From RHLJ01 sp965601955 (GTDB lineage Bacteria > Bacteroidota > Rhodothermia > Balneolales > Balneolaceae): 64,000 nucleotides of DNA. A program made the position numbers and the translations under genes. The stretch spans positions 3,782,001 to 3,846,000 of the forward strand of contig OZ271855.1 of NCBI GenBank assembly GCA_965601955.1, written 5' to 3'. Each line of letters opens with the position of its first letter. Position 1 is the first letter of the stretch. Positions 61,834 to 64,000 of this stretch are shown here, piece after piece. A model generated the notes under the pieces. It ran no database searches. It saw only the letters and a list, made by a program, of their open reading frames with translations, and was not told the DNA's origin.

Positions 61834-63234
61834 GACAGAAACAAAATTCACTTTACAGACAAGAGCGTAAAACATCTAAAACCAAAAGAAAAGAGAGAAA
61901 TTTATTGGTTTGAAGGAATGATCGGATTTGGAGTTCGGGTCACGCCCAAGGGAACTAAGAGCTTCGTTTATACCTATCGATTTGACGGTATCCAGAAAAT
62001 GATGACGATTGGGCGTTATCCTAAACTCAGTTTAGCTAAAGCAAGAGAGGAATATTCTATTTCTGCCTCTAAATATGAACTCGGAGAAGACCCTGCTGAA
62101 AGCAAAGTGCTTGCTAACATCCGAGAAAGAGAAACTCCAACTGTCAAAGAGCTTATATCCCAATATTTGGAATATTGCATATCGAAAAGGAAAAAGACTT
62201 GGAAGGAAGATCAGCGTGTCTTTGAAAAAGATGTTATTCCTGTTATTGGTCATATAAGAATTAACAAAGTCACTAAACGGCACATTCGATTTATTCTTAG
62301 TGACATTTTGAATAGAGGTTCTCCAGGTATGCATGATCATACACTGGTTTATCTCCGACATCTATTCAATGTTGCCGAGGAATGGGACTACATACTTTCT
62401 AATCCATGCAAAGGCATAAAGAAGATCAAACCCCGCCAGTCAAGACAACGTGTTTTGAGCACCAAAGAGATCTGGAAGTTTTGGCATGGCTTAGATCAAT
62501 GCGACCTTATTCCAATAGTCAAGCTGGCTTTAAAGTTCACTTTGTGCACCTATACTCGTTCAGGAGAAACAATCAACGCTATGTGGGATCATTTTGATCC
62601 AGATAGTGCTCTTTGGACCATCCCTGAATCAATGACGAAAAATAAGCAAGAGCACCGCATACCCCTTAATGGTCCGGCCAAAAATATTCTGAAAGAAATC
62701 TTTCCTATCACTGGCGCTTCTGATTATGTATTTGGTTCGACAAGACACACAAAGAGCAAAGACATTGTATTAACTGATTTAAAACCTCTCACAAAATGTG
62801 CATTGAGCCAAGGCTTACGATTGAATAGAAAAAGATATATCGGCATCGAAAAACGTTTTACACCCCACGATTTAAGGCGAACGGCTGCAACCATCACTGT
62901 TGCTTTGGGATGCCCTGTCGATTGGGCTGAACGATTACTCAACCATACGAAAGGTACTCTTATCCAAGTTTACAACCGTTATTCTTATGACCTAGAAATG
63001 CGTACTGGTTCAGATATTCTAGGGTACGCACTTGAGCGTATTATCTCATGTAAGACTGAGAGCGAAGTTCCATCACTAGAAATATTAAGGAAAGAAATAA
63101 ATGCCAAAGGGTTATTGTATAAGCACTTTTCTTTTATAAAACCCTCTAAACCCATTTTGAACAAATTTGAAGTCAACATTACGGACAGTATCACTGATCA
63201 GTTCATCACAAAATGGGAGGCAATAATAACATAA
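61780..63234 (+). CDS. P4-type tyrosine integrase
   Basis: 484 residues. N-terminal arm-DNA-binding DUF4102 domain (about 20-110) has IHFTDKSVKHLKPKEKREIY. A SAM-like core-binding domain follows (about 120-210). The catalytic domain shows Arg260 (CTYTRSGE), HxxR (His363, Arg366 in HDLRRTAATI), His389 (LLNHT) and Tyr398 (VYNRY). It is somewhat longer than P4 integrase. It lies about 100 nt from the tRNA-Arg fragment, its likely attachment site. Confidence 0.92.
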   Translation: MHKIAERYSEFASPNASPDRNKIHFTDKSVKHLKPKEKREIYWFEGMIGFGVRVTPKGTKSFVYTYRFDGIQKMMTIGRYPKLSLAKAREEYSISASKYELGEDPAESKVLANIRERETPTVKELISQYLEYCISKRKKTWKEDQRVFEKDVIPVIGHIRINKVTKRHIRFILSDILNRGSPGMHDHTLVYLRHLFNVAEEWDYILSNPCKGIKKIKPRQSRQRVLSTKEIWKFWHGLDQCDLIPIVKLALKFTLCTYTRSGETINAMWDHFDPDSALWTIPESMTKNKQEHRIPLNGPAKNILKEIFPITGASDYVFGSTRHTKSKDIVLTDLKPLTKCALSQGLRLNRKRYIGIEKRFTPHDLRRTAATITVALGCPVDWAERLLNHTKGTLIQVYNRYSYDLEMRTGSDILGYALERIISCKTESEVPSLEILRKEINAKGLLYKHFSFIKPSKPILNKFEVNITDSITDQFITKWEAIIT

Positions 63235-63244
63235 ACGATCTATA

Positions 63245-63291
63245 AAACGACTTCAAATGGAAGCATGGGAAATAAAGAAACGTCTTCAAAT
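63245..63291 (+). repeat. Direct repeats after the integrase
   Basis: aaacgacttcaaat at 63245-63258 and aaacgtcttcaaat at 63278-63291 agree at 13 of 14 bases. They lie just downstream of the integrase stop codon. The rest of the gap to 63490 shows no gene. Confidence 0.4.
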
Positions 63292-63490
63292 TAAATACGA
63301 ACAGTAATTTATACTAAAGGATCGAACTTTACCCCCCTTATAGTCTTTGTAAGGAACTATTCTTTACGAATATCTATAGACTTTAGAATGATTTTCAAAA
63401 GTAAACCTTGGGTTTACAAAGAACCTTTTTTTTAAAATTGAATTATAGAGATTTAAAGAACATCTAAACATCTTAAATTAATGTATTAGC

Positions 63491-63548
63491 TGCCCGAATG
63501 TTCCCGAATGTTCCCGAATGTTCCCGAATGTTCCCGAATGTTCCCGAA
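63491..63548. repeat. Tandem decamer repeat
   Basis: Four perfect ttcccgaatg units are preceded by a degenerate tgcccgaatg and followed by ttcccgaa. The array ends one base before the stop codon of the minus-strand gene. It has no spacers, so it is not a CRISPR array. Confidence 0.9.
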
Positions 63549-63549
63549 A

Positions 63550-64000
63550 CTATGAATTAATAATATAAAACCTATCTTTTGTTGTACCTATAGCTTTTAA
63601 AAGATCTTTTTTTACAAGCTTTCGAAAATCACCTCTAATGGTACTTGAATCAACATCGGGATAAAATTCATGCAAGTCACTAGTACGGATTCTTCCTTCT
63701 TTAGCAAGTTCAAGTGCTTTTAATTGCCTTTCATTTAGCTCTTCTGTAATTGCTGAAACAGTTGATGCTTTCTTTTGATTAAAAGTAAGAACAAATGTAT
63801 CACCTCTATCATCAAGCATAGGTTCTGGCAAACCAGCCTTCTCTAAATGATTCTGAATACGAGAAATACCCGTACCAAACGCTTCAATAAGTCCAGCACG
63901 GTAAAATATGTCAGCTAAAAGCCTATTACGCTGTATTGAAGAATGAGTGTCAAGTAATCGGTCTACACTTAAACCCTCAGGCAATCCACCAGGGCTGAAT
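63550..64000 (-). CDS. C-terminal part of a RecG-like/AlbA-domain ATP-binding regulator (partial)
   Basis: The frame runs off the right edge; the visible N-terminal end reads FSPGGLPEGLSVDRLLDTHS, typical of the HATPase_c_4 region of these proteins (GGLPEGL). A winged-helix region follows (RTSDLHEFYPDVDSSTIRGD). These proteins have an N-terminal AlbA_2/Schlafen domain, outside the window. They are common in mobile elements and defence islands; function uncertain. The gene continues to the right, toward its start. Confidence 0.85.
   Translation of the reverse strand, partial: FSPGGLPEGLSVDRLLDTHSSIQRNRLLADIFYRAGLIEAFGTGISRIQNHLEKAGLPEPMLDDRGDTFVLTFNQKKASTVSAITEELNERQLKALELAKEGRIRTSDLHEFYPDVDSSTIRGDFRKLVKKDLLKAIGTTKDRFYIINS

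Noticed and set aside
61552..61875. Minus-strand 107-codon frame across the tRNA fragment
   Set aside because: It is a common artefact produced by reading through a tRNA 3' end, and it is antisense to the integrase start.
63491..63548. Possible CRISPR array
   Set aside because: The units are contiguous 10-bp copies without spacers, and no cas gene is nearby.

Overview
The window looks like a chromosomal segment of a marine or halophilic Bacteroidota-type bacterium, most likely of the Balneola/Rhodothermota branch. The evidence is GldC, a type IX secretion sorting domain, FecI/FecR/TonB-receptor cell-surface signalling with an STN domain, DUF5117 metalloproteases, PadR plus ATPase-less FtsX permeases, TAnnTTTG-type promoter boxes, weak Shine-Dalgarno sequences and a tRNA gene without encoded CCA. 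The taxon is inferred from gene families only; no 16S or ribosomal protein gene is present.

Region 1 (1-46.5 kb) is ordinary chromosome. It runs through the end of a proton-translocating transhydrogenase operon (pntA-part1/pntAB/pntB), an FKBP lipoprotein, a hybrid histidine kinase, endonuclease III and katG with a downstream ankyrin gene. Next come a transglutaminase-7TM/ATP-grasp pair and an ECF sigma/FecR/TonB-receptor/MEMO operon. These are followed by gldC, two PadR-permease units (17-20 kb and 30-27 kb), short-chain dehydrogenases, DUF763, small hypothetical and GNAT genes, and rluD and recN separated by a four-helix-bundle cassette. The segment ends with a T9SS-exported CxxCH protein, a universal stress protein, lhgO, a TlpA-like lipoprotein, ahcY, a large DUF5117 metalloprotease, two YceI genes and a membrane-bound AraC regulator. 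Intergenic gaps repeatedly hold REP-like paired inverted repeats, some with a second palindrome nested at one fixed position. One copy lies in frame inside the MEMO gene.

Region 2 (46.5-50.9 kb) starts at tRNA-Arg(ACG). A degenerate copy of the tRNA 3' end lies at about 50.83 kb, so the segment between looks like an old tRNA-integrated island without its own integrase. It carries a SLATT-type two-membrane-helix protein with a partner of unknown function, a secreted endonuclease I, a predicted outer-membrane protein and a small protein, all on the minus strand. At its right edge a perfect 32-bp inverted repeat encloses 248 bp and could be an invertible switch or a miniature element.

Region 3 (51-57.2 kb) is a mobilization module of different base composition: a helix-turn-helix gene, a VirD4/TraD-like coupling ATPase, a membrane protein and a MobF (TrwC-like) relaxase-helicase. 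No mating-pore genes are seen. Region 4 (57.3-60.3 kb) is AT-rich and encodes a membrane-anchored periplasmic-binding-like protein, a DUF3311-like small membrane protein and a sodium:solute symporter with overlapping genes, a possible sensing/transport unit.

Region 5 (60.3-64 kb) holds small genes, some with strong Shine-Dalgarno sites, and a 129-nt concentric imperfect inverted repeat. It also holds a CCA-encoding tRNA-Arg 3' half foreign to this genome, a P4-type tyrosine integrase, a decamer tandem repeat, and the 3' end of a RecG-like/AlbA ATP-binding regulator cut by the window edge. The orientation of the tRNA half implies that the integrase's element may extend beyond the right edge.
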